Shown: positions 7,201 through 14,026 of the stretch, piece by piece | Layout of the letters: each line of letters opens with the position of its first letter | How positions within the stretch are numbered: position 1 is the stretch's first letter | Origin: CAWHOW01 sp050013795 | GTDB taxonomy: Bacteria; Bacteroidota; Bacteroidia; Bacteroidales; CG2-30-32-10 | Length of the DNA: 18,163 nucleotides | Direction: 5' to 3' | NCBI GenBank assembly: GCA_050013795.1 | Contig: JBEKEO010000101.1 | Coordinates: 1-18,163, forward strand | Notes under the pieces: generated by a model | What the model saw: only the letters and a program-made list of their open reading frames with translations | Told to the model about the DNA's origin: nothing | The model's database searches: none | Translations under genes and position numbers: made by a program

Positions 7201-10105
7201 CGACAACTCCATTAATTATTTTTCAATAGTGAAAGGCGAATGCGAACCCGGTGACAGCGCATCTTTCATGCTTGGAACAAAAGATGCCAACACGTCTTTT
7301 CTTTACGAAATTGAATACAACGGAAAGATCATCAGCAAACAATGGCTGAAGCTGAATAACGAACAGAGGCTTATTAAAATCCCCATTAAAGAAGAGTACC
7401 GAGGAGGAATAGGCATTCACCTTTTCACCATAAAACATAACAGGTATTTTATCAACGAACAGTCTGTTACGATTCCTTTTACGAACAAAGAACTTGACCT
7501 GGAATTTGAAACTTTCAGGGATAAGCTGCAGCCCGGGCAGAAAGAAGAATGGAAAATTAAAATAAAAAGTAAGAAAGGCGACAAAGTTGCTGCCGAAATG
7601 CTGGCCACCATGTACGATGCTTCTCTTGATGCTTACAGGCCGAATTACTGGAATTTCAACATTTATAATTCTCTTTATTCTTCACTTTACTGGGATGGTT
7701 ATTATTGTTTTACCTCTCATAATTCCACTTATTATTCTTTCTATGGAGACCCTTATCTGTATCCTTTATACAGGCAATACGACAGGCTGAATTGGTTCGG
7801 CTTCGATTATGGAGGATATTACAGATATGAGTACGACTTTGATGGCGTTGCCGATGAGGTTACTGCAACAGGGAGTGCTCCGGCAGGAAAGGCAAAAATG
7901 AGAGCCGTTAATACTTCCAACGCAGTCGCTCAGGTTACAGAGGAAAAAGAAGTGGATAAGAATGAAAGTCATTATTCCGATAATAAAAAGGCGGATTTGC
8001 TTCCTGCTTCAACACCTGTGGATCAAACAGTCAGCAAAACCAAGGATCAGGGACTTATTGCGGGAGAGAAAGCAGGTAAAGATGGCAGGGGCAATAATTC
8101 TGCCGAGCTTGCAGGCATTCAGGCGCGTTCAAATTTCAACGAAACAGCTTTCTTTTATCCACAGCTTCAAACCAATGAAAACGGCGAAGTGATCATTTCC
8201 TTCACTATTCCGGAAGCTCTGACTAAATGGAAAATGATGGGACTTGCCACCACCAAAGACCTTAAGATAGGTCAGATAGAAAAGGAACTTGTTACACAGA
8301 AAGACCTGATGATAGTTCCTAACGCCCCAAGGTTCTTCAGGGAAGACGATAAATTAACATTCACTGCAAAAGTTTCCAACCTTACAGATAAAGAAATGGT
8401 CGGCGATGCGCAATTATTCCTCTTTGACGCAACAACAGAAAAACCTATTGATGAGCTTTGCAAGAATGCGGGAGGAATGAAATCATTCAAAGCGTCTAAA
8501 GGTCAAAGCGCGGTGGTGAACTGGAACATTGAGATACCTGAAGGCATAGGCGCTATTAAATACAAGGTGGTTGCAAAGTCGGGAAAATTCACCGATGGGG
8601 AAGAAATGGCAATCCCGGTTCTTAACAACAGGATGCTGGTTACCGAAACATTGCCTTTGCCGATTCGCGGAAAGCAAACCAAGGATTTCACTTTCGAGAA
8701 GCTTGTTAATTCAAAATCATCAACCACACTGAAGAATTACAAATTGACGCTGGAATACACTTCTAATCCTGCATGGTACGCCATACAGGCGCTTCCATAT
8801 ATGATGGAGTATCCTTATGAATGCGCCGAGCAGGTATTCGCAAGGTTTTATGCCAACAGTATCGCTGCGCATATTGCCAATGCACATCCTAAGATAAAAG
8901 CAGTGTTCGATAGCTGGAGAACATTAACGCCCAACGCTCTTCTTTCCAATCTTGAAAAGAACCAGGAACTTAAATCCCTCATGCTTGAAGAGACGCCCTG
9001 GGTATTGCAGGGACAAGATGAAAGCGAAAGAAAACAAAGGATAGCCTTGCTTTTCGACCTGAATAAAATGAGCTATGACCTTGACAAGGCTTTGGCAAAA
9101 CTTGAAAAGATGCAATTACCTAATGGCGGCTGGCCTTGGTTTGGAGGGGTTGAAGACGACAGGTATATTACCCAATATATCGTAACCGGCTTTGGACACC
9201 TTGACAAATTAGGAGTAAAGAGCATACGCGATGATGCAAAATGCTGGAAAATGATAAAAGACGGAGTGTTATATCTTGACGACAGGATGCGCGAAGATTA
9301 TGAATGGCTGAAGAAATATGGTGACCTGGGTTTGGATAATCTCGGCGGGCTGGAGATACAATACCTGTATGCGCGCAGTTATTTTCTGAATGATATCAGA
9401 GTGGAAAACAGAAATAAAGAAGCTTATGATTATTATGTTGGTCAGGCTAAGAAATACTGGCTGGAGAATAATCGTTACCTGCAAGGGATGATTGCCCTTG
9501 CACTGAACAGGATGGGCGACAAAGCCACTCCTGCCGACATCATGAAATCACTTAAAGAAAATTCTCTTAACAGCGACGAAATGGGAATGTACTGGAGGGA
9601 TATGTCGGAAGGTTATTACTGGTACCAGGCTCCTATCGAAACACAGGCTTTGCTTATTGAAGCATTTGATGAAGTGTCTAATGATACTGTTTCTGTTAAC
9701 AATCTTAAGATTTGGCTGCTGAAACAAAAGCAAACACAGGACTGGAAAACCACCACGGCAACTGCCGAAGCCTGTTATGCTTTATTGCTGAGGGGAGCCA
9801 ATTGGCTTGCAAGCGATCAGCTTGTTAAAATTAAAGTGGGTGATATGGATATCGACCCTAAGAAAATGGATAATGTAAAGGTGGAAGCAGGCACGGGTTA
9901 TTTCAAAACATCATGGAGTGGAAACGAAATTACCCCCGACATGGGCAAGGTAACCGTTACCAAAAGCGATGATGGCGTTTCATGGGGAGCTTTGTATTGG
10001 CAATACTTTGAGCAGCTTGATAAAATAACGCCTGCCGAAACACCTTTGAAACTGGAAAAGAAATTGAGCTTCGCGTTGACAGGGATATGGAATATGTGCA
10101 TATGA
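4241..10105 (+). CDS. Alpha-2-macroglobulin family protein, C-terminally frameshifted
   Basis: Large bacterial alpha-2-macroglobulin (YfhM-like), thought to act as an envelope protease trap. The open frame gives 1954 residues. Residues 1-22 are a hydrophobic export signal or membrane anchor with no lipobox cysteine, unlike lipidated E. coli YfhM. An alpha-helical N-terminal region follows, then macroglobulin domains with the MG2 hallmark TDRAIYRPGQ (618-627), a Tyr-rich stretch (~1133-1200), and a charged low-complexity linker (~1205-1295) that could be bait-like. The core A2M domain starts near 1297 (SNFNETAFFYPQL). The thioester domain has CAEQ at 1528-1531, so the reactive Cys and Gln are intact, and the later LPNGGWPWFGG motif near 1624. 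After LKLEKK the frame runs into ~12 unrelated residues and stops at 10103. The true C-terminus continues in another frame from about 10060. No penicillin-binding protein gene, its usual partner, is adjacent. Confidence 0.9.
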   Translation: MKTKLVLLISAFAIIVFAGNYISRQQFFQKDAPSKTITSGISINYEKSWKKIDSLIGKGLSQSALEEVLKVYTASKAENNAPQFVQAIMYKMKLQSTYQEDSYENNIKGLKSEITTAAFPIKPILHSVLAEMYWRYYSINRWKWSQRTETVNFKEDDMQTWDLKKLVKEVIYNYVMSLNDVDNLKKTNLGIYDNVLVKDTATRHLRPTLYDFLANRAIDFFMNDESELTKPTYKFEISSENFFKPYADFSKLSITSKDSMSLKYYAAKIFQDLLAFHSNDTDPAALIDVDIKRLKFVKTNATMDLKDSLYLQALLNLESGFLKFSSSTDITYAIANEYYSKGSTYNATKPDDPNKWMMKKALDKCEEAIKAFPNSFGATNCKYLKYLIYQKSIAMATEEGNAPGKPFRTLVTYKNAKDIRFRIINITYEQDKKFIKKNYGEDLIKLYLKQPVIKEWSVSFPDDGDYQPHSAEIKMPELPLGYYVVLASDNKDFSTKEQIVAYSHFWITNIGFINRAKEKGAMDFYVTDRETGAPLNKVIAQAYTSKYNYYTRDYEQERWKTFTTDVNGYFEVPEADDYHYFWFDFSYRSDRFVNEESFYQYKNYESDYSNSLVTYFFTDRAIYRPGQTIYFKGIMLRSDKTGKKYDIAPHQKTTVTFYDVNYQKISELELTSNDYGTFTGTFIAPANITGQVYITNGVGSQYFSVEEYKRPKFEVIIDTVKGTYKLNDIVTVKGLAKAYAGNVIDNADVKYRVVRTATFPYWFYWWWGYYPSSPEMEIINGTTTTDDKGEFSVSFKAIPDLSVSKKYTPTFTYTVYADITDINGETHSAQKYVEVGYKALNLSVNIPAQLDKEGKDYFYLYTTNLNGDKEPAAGTIKIYKLKQPDKVFRERQWTKPDKYIMSKEDYYAAFPNDLYDDENNMYKWDKGEQVFEMNFQTPKDTAIIIKNLPDWKQGAYVVEARSKDKYGEDVDYYSYFTVFGLKEKQTPDNSINYFSIVKGECEPGDSASFMLGTKDANTSFLYEIEYNGKIISKQWLKLNNEQRLIKIPIKEEYRGGIGIHLFTIKHNRYFINEQSVTIPFTNKELDLEFETFRDKLQPGQKEEWKIKIKSKKGDKVAAEMLATMYDASLDAYRPNYWNFNIYNSLYSSLYWDGYYCFTSHNSTYYSFYGDPYLYPLYRQYDRLNWFGFDYGGYYRYEYDFDGVADEVTATGSAPAGKAKMRAVNTSNAVAQVTEEKEVDKNESHYSDNKKADLLPASTPVDQTVSKTKDQGLIAGEKAGKDGRGNNSAELAGIQARSNFNETAFFYPQLQTNENGEVIISFTIPEALTKWKMMGLATTKDLKIGQIEKELVTQKDLMIVPNAPRFFREDDKLTFTAKVSNLTDKEMVGDAQLFLFDATTEKPIDELCKNAGGMKSFKASKGQSAVVNWNIEIPEGIGAIKYKVVAKSGKFTDGEEMAIPVLNNRMLVTETLPLPIRGKQTKDFTFEKLVNSKSSTTLKNYKLTLEYTSNPAWYAIQALPYMMEYPYECAEQVFARFYANSIAAHIANAHPKIKAVFDSWRTLTPNALLSNLEKNQELKSLMLEETPWVLQGQDESERKQRIALLFDLNKMSYDLDKALAKLEKMQLPNGGWPWFGGVEDDRYITQYIVTGFGHLDKLGVKSIRDDAKCWKMIKDGVLYLDDRMREDYEWLKKYGDLGLDNLGGLEIQYLYARSYFLNDIRVENRNKEAYDYYVGQAKKYWLENNRYLQGMIALALNRMGDKATPADIMKSLKENSLNSDEMGMYWRDMSEGYYWYQAPIETQALLIEAFDEVSNDTVSVNNLKIWLLKQKQTQDWKTTTATAEACYALLLRGANWLASDQLVKIKVGDMDIDPKKMDNVKVEAGTGYFKTSWSGNEITPDMGKVTVTKSDDGVSWGALYWQYFEQLDKITPAETPLKLEKKLSFALTGIWNMCI

Positions 10106-10371
10106 AAGATATGCGGGCATCCGGCTTTGAACCTACCAATGTCTTCTCGCAATACAAATACCAGGATGGTTTGGGATATTATGAAAGCACCCGCGATGCA
10201 TCCACTAATTTCTTCTTCTCGCATTTGCCAAAAGGAACATATGTGTTCGAGTATCCGCTGGTGGTTTCGCTTAACGGTGATTTCTCAAATGGCATTACTA
10301 CCATACAATGCATGTACGCTCCCGAATTTAGTGCGCACTCTGAAGGAATAAGGGTGAAAGTGGGGGAATGA
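10060..10371 (+). pseudogene. Displaced C-terminal segment of the alpha-2-macroglobulin gene
   Basis: This segment lies in frame -1 relative to the upstream gene. Starting at GAA 10060 it reads EIELRVDRDMEYVHMKDMRA, then runs to GIRVKVGE at a TGA (10369-10371), about 103 residues. It contains YESTRDASTNFFF and FSNGITTIQCMYAPEFSAHS, which from memory of the Bacteroidota family form its conserved last domain. An ATG at 10087 could start a 94-residue peptide, but there is no signal peptide and no reason for a separate gene. In family members, a few tens of residues normally separate the LKLxKKL strand from IELRVDRDMEYV. Here the two are fused, so a small out-of-frame deletion is more likely than one missing base. 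It could be a real lesion or an assembly error. Confidence 0.8.
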
Positions 10372-10380
10372 TAGTGTGTT

Positions 10381-10433
10381 GAGTTAGGAGTTATGAGTAT
10401 GGAGTGGGGAGTTGATTCATTTACTCCTAACTC
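10381..10433. terminator. Inverted repeat between convergent genes, possible bidirectional terminator
   Basis: GAGTTAGGAGT at 10381-10391 is matched perfectly by ACTCCTAACTC at 10423-10433, an 11-bp stem with a 31-nt interior itself made of GAGT-like words. It sits in the 77-bp gap between the stop of the alpha-2-macroglobulin segment (10371) and the stop of the facing gene (10449). That is where a two-way terminator would be expected. There is no strong U-tract on either strand. Confidence 0.4.
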
Positions 10434-10448
10434 TCTACTCATTACTCA

Positions 10449-12062
10449 CTACTCTTTTACAAACTTCTTAACTTCAACTCCTTTTTCCGTTTTCACCTCC
10501 ACCACATACACTCCGCTTGGAAATGATGAAACATCTATGTTTGTTTTATTTCTGCTTGTATTAATGGTTTTTATTAGTTGTCCTTCGATACTTAGTATTT
10601 CAATATATGATTTTTGAGATGTTTCAATAGTCAGGTTTTCATTTGCAGGATTTGGAAATATTTTTACCGTATCGTTTTTTTCTTCCAATTGTGTGACGGA
10701 GGTAAGAACCGAATCGGGAACAAGTAGCTGCGAAGGGATTTTGGCAATAAACACATCGAGCCGGTTGGAGCCTATATTACTGCTCCATATAAAATATTTT
10801 CCTGTGATATCAACATTTCCTTTTGGCATTTTAGAATACCCCGGAAGCGTATCTCCGGAACCGCCTGTTTTATGATAATTTGTCATAGTTGGGGCGATAA
10901 CCAAAACATCAAGGGTTGTATCCAGACGGAATGCGGTGATCTCGTCACATCGCGGACATCCGTTTTCAGAAGCAGCGCTGGCAACAACATATTGTTTATT
11001 GACAGGAACTTCTAACGTATCTTTTGCATCGGCAAAAGACAGGTGCCATGAAGCATAACCACTACCTGTAAAATCAGACCAGTTCCTTCCTCTCATAACC
11101 CTTGTCCATTTGAAATGGTGGTCGCTGAACCGCCACAGCTTAGTATCTCCAACTACGCCCCAATTATCTGCCGCAACCATATATCCATAGCCATTATCCG
11201 AATGTCCTCCGGCCCCATCCTGATCCAATAAAACCCTTTGCTCGCCAGTCTCTAAATTAATGATCACATTATCTTCCCCGTAAAGGGAATCTACATTTTC
11301 CTTTATAAGAAGCCACTTCCCGCTTTTATCGACCTGACATTCGTCATAGTCGCCTATGGCAGGAAAATAATACATTGAATCTAAAAGCTCATCGTAAACA
11401 CCACTACCCAGATAAGCATAGGTTGCATCATCACGTAAAGCAAAAGAATGCATCCTGTCGTTGTTACTGCTATGACATTGCCAAATATATTTACCTGACC
11501 CAAGAAAATTCCCTACATCAAATACCGTATCAAAAGCATGGGTTATCACATCGTACCTTATCAGCGCTGTCTCACCCATAATATATAACTTACTTGGCAA
11601 GGTGGCGCTGAAATACCATCCCTCACCGCTGTTCCAGCTAAATGCGCTCGAAGCATCAAATAATGGCCCGAGATTCCTGACCATGTCGGTAGTTTTATTG
11701 TAACTGAATAAGGTAGGTCCCGTTCCGCCTTTCGATTTATCAAGGCCAACAAATATCAGCATGGTATCACAGCCAACATGATTATTGGTGTTGCTCCAAT
11801 AAGAATACCCGATATACGAAACACAATCGCTCCCCTGGCAATCGCCGGCATTGGTGATCCTCACTCCCTGCGTATTGTAAGGAGCAGGAAAAGTAAATAA
11901 ACCACGCGGGGGCATAAAAGCAGCTATTTGTGAAGAATCGAGCCTCGCCCTCACTACAGTGTCCATTCCGTTTTCCATGAAACCTCCGGGGAATGATTGA
12001 GCGTAGCCCTGTATTATAATGAATAATGAAAAAACGAGCAAACTGTTTCTTAAGTATTTCAT
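10449..12062 (-). CDS. Secreted propeller-like protein of unknown function with T9SS type A sorting domain
   Basis: Predicted secreted protein of 537 residues; family not recognised with certainty. The signal peptide is MKYLRNSLLVFSLFIIIQGYAQ. The body (to ~450) has irregular beta-rich repeats with WD40/TolB-like features such as DECQVDKSGKWLLIKE, VIINLETGEQRVLL and GNVDITGKYFIWSSN. It also has a conserved-looking GGHSDNGYGYMVAADNW segment, resembling propellers of the oligogalacturonate lyase/TolB type, but no catalytic set can be assigned. Several cysteine pairs (GDCQGSDC, NGCPRCDE) could form disulfides outside the cell. The last ~82 residues are a T9SS type A domain (FPNPANENL, then SFPSGVYVVEVK), nearly the same as that of the gene 49 bp upstream. 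The ATG at 12062 is chosen over an upstream in-frame TTG (12083), because it begins the signal peptide directly. Probably co-transcribed with the upstream YVTN gene, since no promoter box is seen in the gap. Confidence 0.8.
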   Translation of the reverse strand: MKYLRNSLLVFSLFIIIQGYAQSFPGGFMENGMDTVVRARLDSSQIAAFMPPRGLFTFPAPYNTQGVRITNAGDCQGSDCVSYIGYSYWSNTNNHVGCDTMLIFVGLDKSKGGTGPTLFSYNKTTDMVRNLGPLFDASSAFSWNSGEGWYFSATLPSKLYIMGETALIRYDVITHAFDTVFDVGNFLGSGKYIWQCHSSNNDRMHSFALRDDATYAYLGSGVYDELLDSMYYFPAIGDYDECQVDKSGKWLLIKENVDSLYGEDNVIINLETGEQRVLLDQDGAGGHSDNGYGYMVAADNWGVVGDTKLWRFSDHHFKWTRVMRGRNWSDFTGSGYASWHLSFADAKDTLEVPVNKQYVVASAASENGCPRCDEITAFRLDTTLDVLVIAPTMTNYHKTGGSGDTLPGYSKMPKGNVDITGKYFIWSSNIGSNRLDVFIAKIPSQLLVPDSVLTSVTQLEEKNDTVKIFPNPANENLTIETSQKSYIEILSIEGQLIKTINTSRNKTNIDVSSFPSGVYVVEVKTEKGVEVKKFVKE

Positions 12063-12111
12063 TTTAATCGCTAAATTGTTCAATGCTATTGACTGCCTCC
12101 TGCTTACTATA

Positions 12112-13320
12112 CTATTCTTTCACAAACTTCTTTACTTCAACCCCTTTCTCCATCTTCACTTCCACAACATACACTCCGCATGGAAAGGCAGAAACATCTA
12201 TATTAGTTTTAACGCTTGTTGCTGTAAAGGTTTTAATTAGCTGGCCTTGTATGTTTGTTATTTCTATTACTGCGGGAGGGCTTTCTATTATTAATGCATT
12301 TGTAACAGGGTTAGGATAAACATTGATACTTGCCTGTTCTATGCTTTGCGGAGCAATACTTGTGTGTGATGGATAAATGGAAATAAAATTTCCTAATGCA
12401 GCAGGACCATTACCAACTGCAATTGTATCCGTAACAGTATTTGTAGTAGTATTTATTACGTTTACAGTATTAGAACTCCTATTTGCTATATAAACCTTGC
12501 TTCCATCGGGGCTTACAGATATGCCAACAGGATTAGAACCAACTACAATTGTAGCTGAAACAGTATTTGTAACAGTATTTATTACACTTACTGTACTATC
12601 ACCTGTATTAGTAATGTATACACTTAATCCATCGGGGCTCACACATACACCTTCAGGACCATTAAATCCTGTAATTGTATCCGTAACAGTATTGGTAGAA
12701 GTGTTGATTACATTTACCGTACCAGAATAACTATTCGCAACATATACTCTTAATCCATCAGGGCTTACGGATATACCATTAGGATTAGAACCAACTGCAA
12801 TAATAGCTGAAACAGTATTGGTAGCAGTGTTGATTACGCTCACTGATGCAGCACCGTTATTCACAACATATACCTTACTACTATCGGAACTAGATGAAAT
12901 ACCCACAGGATTAGAACCAACTGGAATTACAGCCGAAACGGTATTGGTAGTGCTATTTATTACACTTACTGTATTAGCGCTATTATTCGCCACATATATC
13001 TTACTTCCATCGGGGCTGACAGATACGCCATAAGGATATGTATATGCACCAACAGTAATTGTAGCTGAAACAGTATTTGTAACAGTATTTATTACACTTA
13101 TTGTAGCATCTTGCCAATTCGCAACATATACTTTACTCCCATCGGGACTGGCAGATACACAATAAGGATCTCTACCAACTGTAATAGTATCAATAACAGT
13201 ATTTGTCGCAACATTAATTACAGTTACATTATCTCCATGATAATTCGTAATATATGCAGTTTGGGCATTTGCACTCAAACCAATTATAGCGAGTATAATA
13301 ATAATGTATATCTTTTTCAT
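12112..13320 (-). CDS. YVTN-family seven-bladed beta-propeller with T9SS type A sorting domain
   Basis: Secreted 402-residue protein. The signal peptide is MKKIYIIIILAIIGLSANAQ. Seven ~42-residue repeats follow, each of the form VYVAN-x-TVSVINT-TNTVSATI-VGSNP-GISVSPDGSK, the YVTN/SMP-30-like surface-layer propeller motif known from archaeal and bacterial surface proteins. After blade seven comes a short linker and a ~73-residue T9SS type A tail (YPNPVTNAL, AFPCGVYVVEVK, basic end). The start is supported by the signal peptide and by a well-placed promoter (13343-13373). The internal repeats are also similar in DNA: blades 2 and 6 share a 44-bp identical run (13057-13100 and 12547-12590). Likely roles are surface display, adhesion or ligand binding; none is demonstrated. 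It is the first gene of a two-gene unit with the gene at 10449-12062. Confidence 0.9.
   Translation of the reverse strand: MKKIYIIIILAIIGLSANAQTAYITNYHGDNVTVINVATNTVIDTITVGRDPYCVSASPDGSKVYVANWQDATISVINTVTNTVSATITVGAYTYPYGVSVSPDGSKIYVANNSANTVSVINSTTNTVSAVIPVGSNPVGISSSSDSSKVYVVNNGAASVSVINTATNTVSAIIAVGSNPNGISVSPDGLRVYVANSYSGTVNVINTSTNTVTDTITGFNGPEGVCVSPDGLSVYITNTGDSTVSVINTVTNTVSATIVVGSNPVGISVSPDGSKVYIANRSSNTVNVINTTTNTVTDTIAVGNGPAALGNFISIYPSHTSIAPQSIEQASINVYPNPVTNALIIESPPAVIEITNIQGQLIKTFTATSVKTNIDVSAFPCGVYVVEVKMEKGVEVKKFVKE
12547..12590. repeat. 44-bp exact repeat inside the YVTN gene (blade 6 copy)
   Basis: Positions 12547-12590 are identical over 44 bp to 13057-13100 in the same gene and orientation, 510 bp away. 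They encode the INTVTNTVSATI part of blades 6 and 2. Other blades differ at several sites in the same stretch. This suggests recent conversion or unequal exchange between these two blades. Confidence 0.8.
13057..13100. repeat. 44-bp exact repeat inside the YVTN gene (blade 2 copy)
   Basis: Partner of 12547-12590: the same 44 bases in direct orientation. Being direct repeats 510 bp apart, a whole multiple of three, recombination between them would remove exactly 170 codons (four blades) in frame. Confidence 0.8.
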
Positions 13321-13342
13321 AGCTTTTATTAAATAGAAACAT

Positions 13343-13373
13343 CAAAGATATTATAATATTAAGCTGAAATCAA
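13343..13373 (-). promoter_or_regulatory. Bacteroidota-type promoter of the YVTN propeller gene
   Basis: On the minus strand, TATCTTTG at 13350-13343 matches TAnnTTTG exactly. A TTG at 13373-13371 lies 20 bp upstream of it, matching the Bacteroidota pattern TTG-N19/20-TAnnTTTG. The box ends 23 bp before the ATG at 13320, leaving a leader of only some 15 nt. The 21-bp repeat array begins about 120 bp further upstream. Confidence 0.6.
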
Positions 13374-13426
13374 GCAATTTACCAAGAATATTTATTGAAG
13401 CGATTGCGCTAACTCTTATACGAGTC

Positions 13427-13467
13427 ACAGCAAGTCCTTAAGGAGTTACAGCAAATCGTTAAGGATT
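13427..13467. repeat. Two decayed units at the edge of the 21-bp array
   Basis: Two related copies, beginning ACAGCAAGTCCTTA at 13427 and ACAGCAAATCGTTA at 13448, are spaced 21 bp apart and end 1 bp out of phase with the main array. The second ends CGTTAAGGATT, the same variant as in unit 13 at the far end of the array. The two edges therefore resemble each other more than the centre, as expected if the middle units expanded or were homogenised later. Confidence 0.6.
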
Positions 13468-13761
13468 ACTCGCTATTCGCTAGGGACTACTCACTATTCG
13501 CTATCGATTACTCACTATTCGCTAGGGACTACTCGCTATTCGCTATCGATTACTCACTATTCGCTAACGATTACTCGCTATTCGCTAGGGACTACTCACT
13601 ATTCGCTAACGATTACTCACTATTCGCTAGGGACTACTCACTATTCGCTAACGATTACTCACTATTCGCTATCGATTACTCACTATTCGCTAACGATTAC
13701 TCACTATTCGCTAGGGACTACTCACTATTCGTTAAGGATTACTCACTATTCGTTAAAGATT
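13468..13761. repeat. 21-bp tandem repeat, 14 strictly phased copies
   Basis: Fourteen units of exactly 21 bp. Each has a 15-base core ACTCRCTATTCGYTA followed by a six-base variable tail. Core starts are 13468, 13489, 13510 and so on to 13741, without any indel. The tails fall into classes A GGGACT, B TCGATT, C ACGATT, D AGGATT and E AAGATT, in the order A B A B C A C A C B C A D E. Position 5 is G in units 1, 4 and 6 and A elsewhere. On the plus strand two frames are open through the whole array because 21 is a multiple of three, but there is no start codon. All minus-strand frames have stops. It lies between the end of the M16 operon and the YVTN gene promoter. Function unknown. Confidence 0.95.
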
Positions 13762-13867
13762 TGCAACGATTCTGCGATAAAACAGGAGTATTACATAAAG
13801 AAACCCGCCCCGTTCTCCGTAGTTTAATATAAAAGAGTTGGGCGTAAGCTGTGCTTATGTCCTAAAT

Positions 13868-13892
13868 AAAAAGTAGCTTACAGCTACAAAAA
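13868..13892 (-). terminator. Likely Rho-independent terminator of the M16/DUF5686 operon
   Basis: On the minus strand, GTAGCTGTAAGCTAC (13887-13873) folds into a 6-bp stem with a 3-nt loop and is followed by TTTTTATTTAGG. A run of A/T also precedes it, so it could work in both directions. It lies about 177 bp past the stop codon of the last M16 gene. Confidence 0.45.
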
Positions 13893-13990
13893 TACAACAA
13901 ATACTTTTTTTTCCGCTGGGCAAAAAGTAAGCATCCAGACTTAGACGGTCCGTGGAGCGTAGCTTTTACAACTCCGATATTATAAAGAAC

Positions 13991-14026
13991 TGCCTTAAGT
14001 ACTTAGAGTGCCTAAAGTGCCTTGAG
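13991..14026. repeat. 9-bp tandem repeat, four degenerate copies
   Basis: TGCCTTAAG, TACTTAGAG, TGCCTAAAG and TGCCTTGAG follow one another without gaps. Copies 1, 3 and 4 differ at one or two bases; copy 2 is more diverged. It begins 37 bp beyond the M16 stop codon. No function is apparent. Confidence 0.55.

Noticed and set aside
10050..10065. Programmed -1 ribosomal frameshift in the alpha-2-macroglobulin gene
   Set aside because: Only a single Lys codon could slip (AAG to AAA). There is no X-XXY-YYZ heptamer, and family knowledge suggests residues are missing at the junction, which a slip would not restore.
4382..10224. Numerous open frames of 60-110 codons on the opposite strand of the alpha-2-macroglobulin gene
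   Set aside because: They have no recognisable domains and lie wholly within a strongly coding frame; they are shadows of it.
12063..12083. TTG at 12083 as start of the unknown T9SS protein
   Set aside because: The in-frame ATG at 12062 begins a standard signal peptide directly, and the extension adds only seven residues with no supporting promoter.
13427..13761. Could the 21-bp array be a CRISPR array?
   Set aside because: There are no unique spacers of ~30 bp. The only variable part is six bases drawn from a few recurring classes, and no cas gene is nearby.
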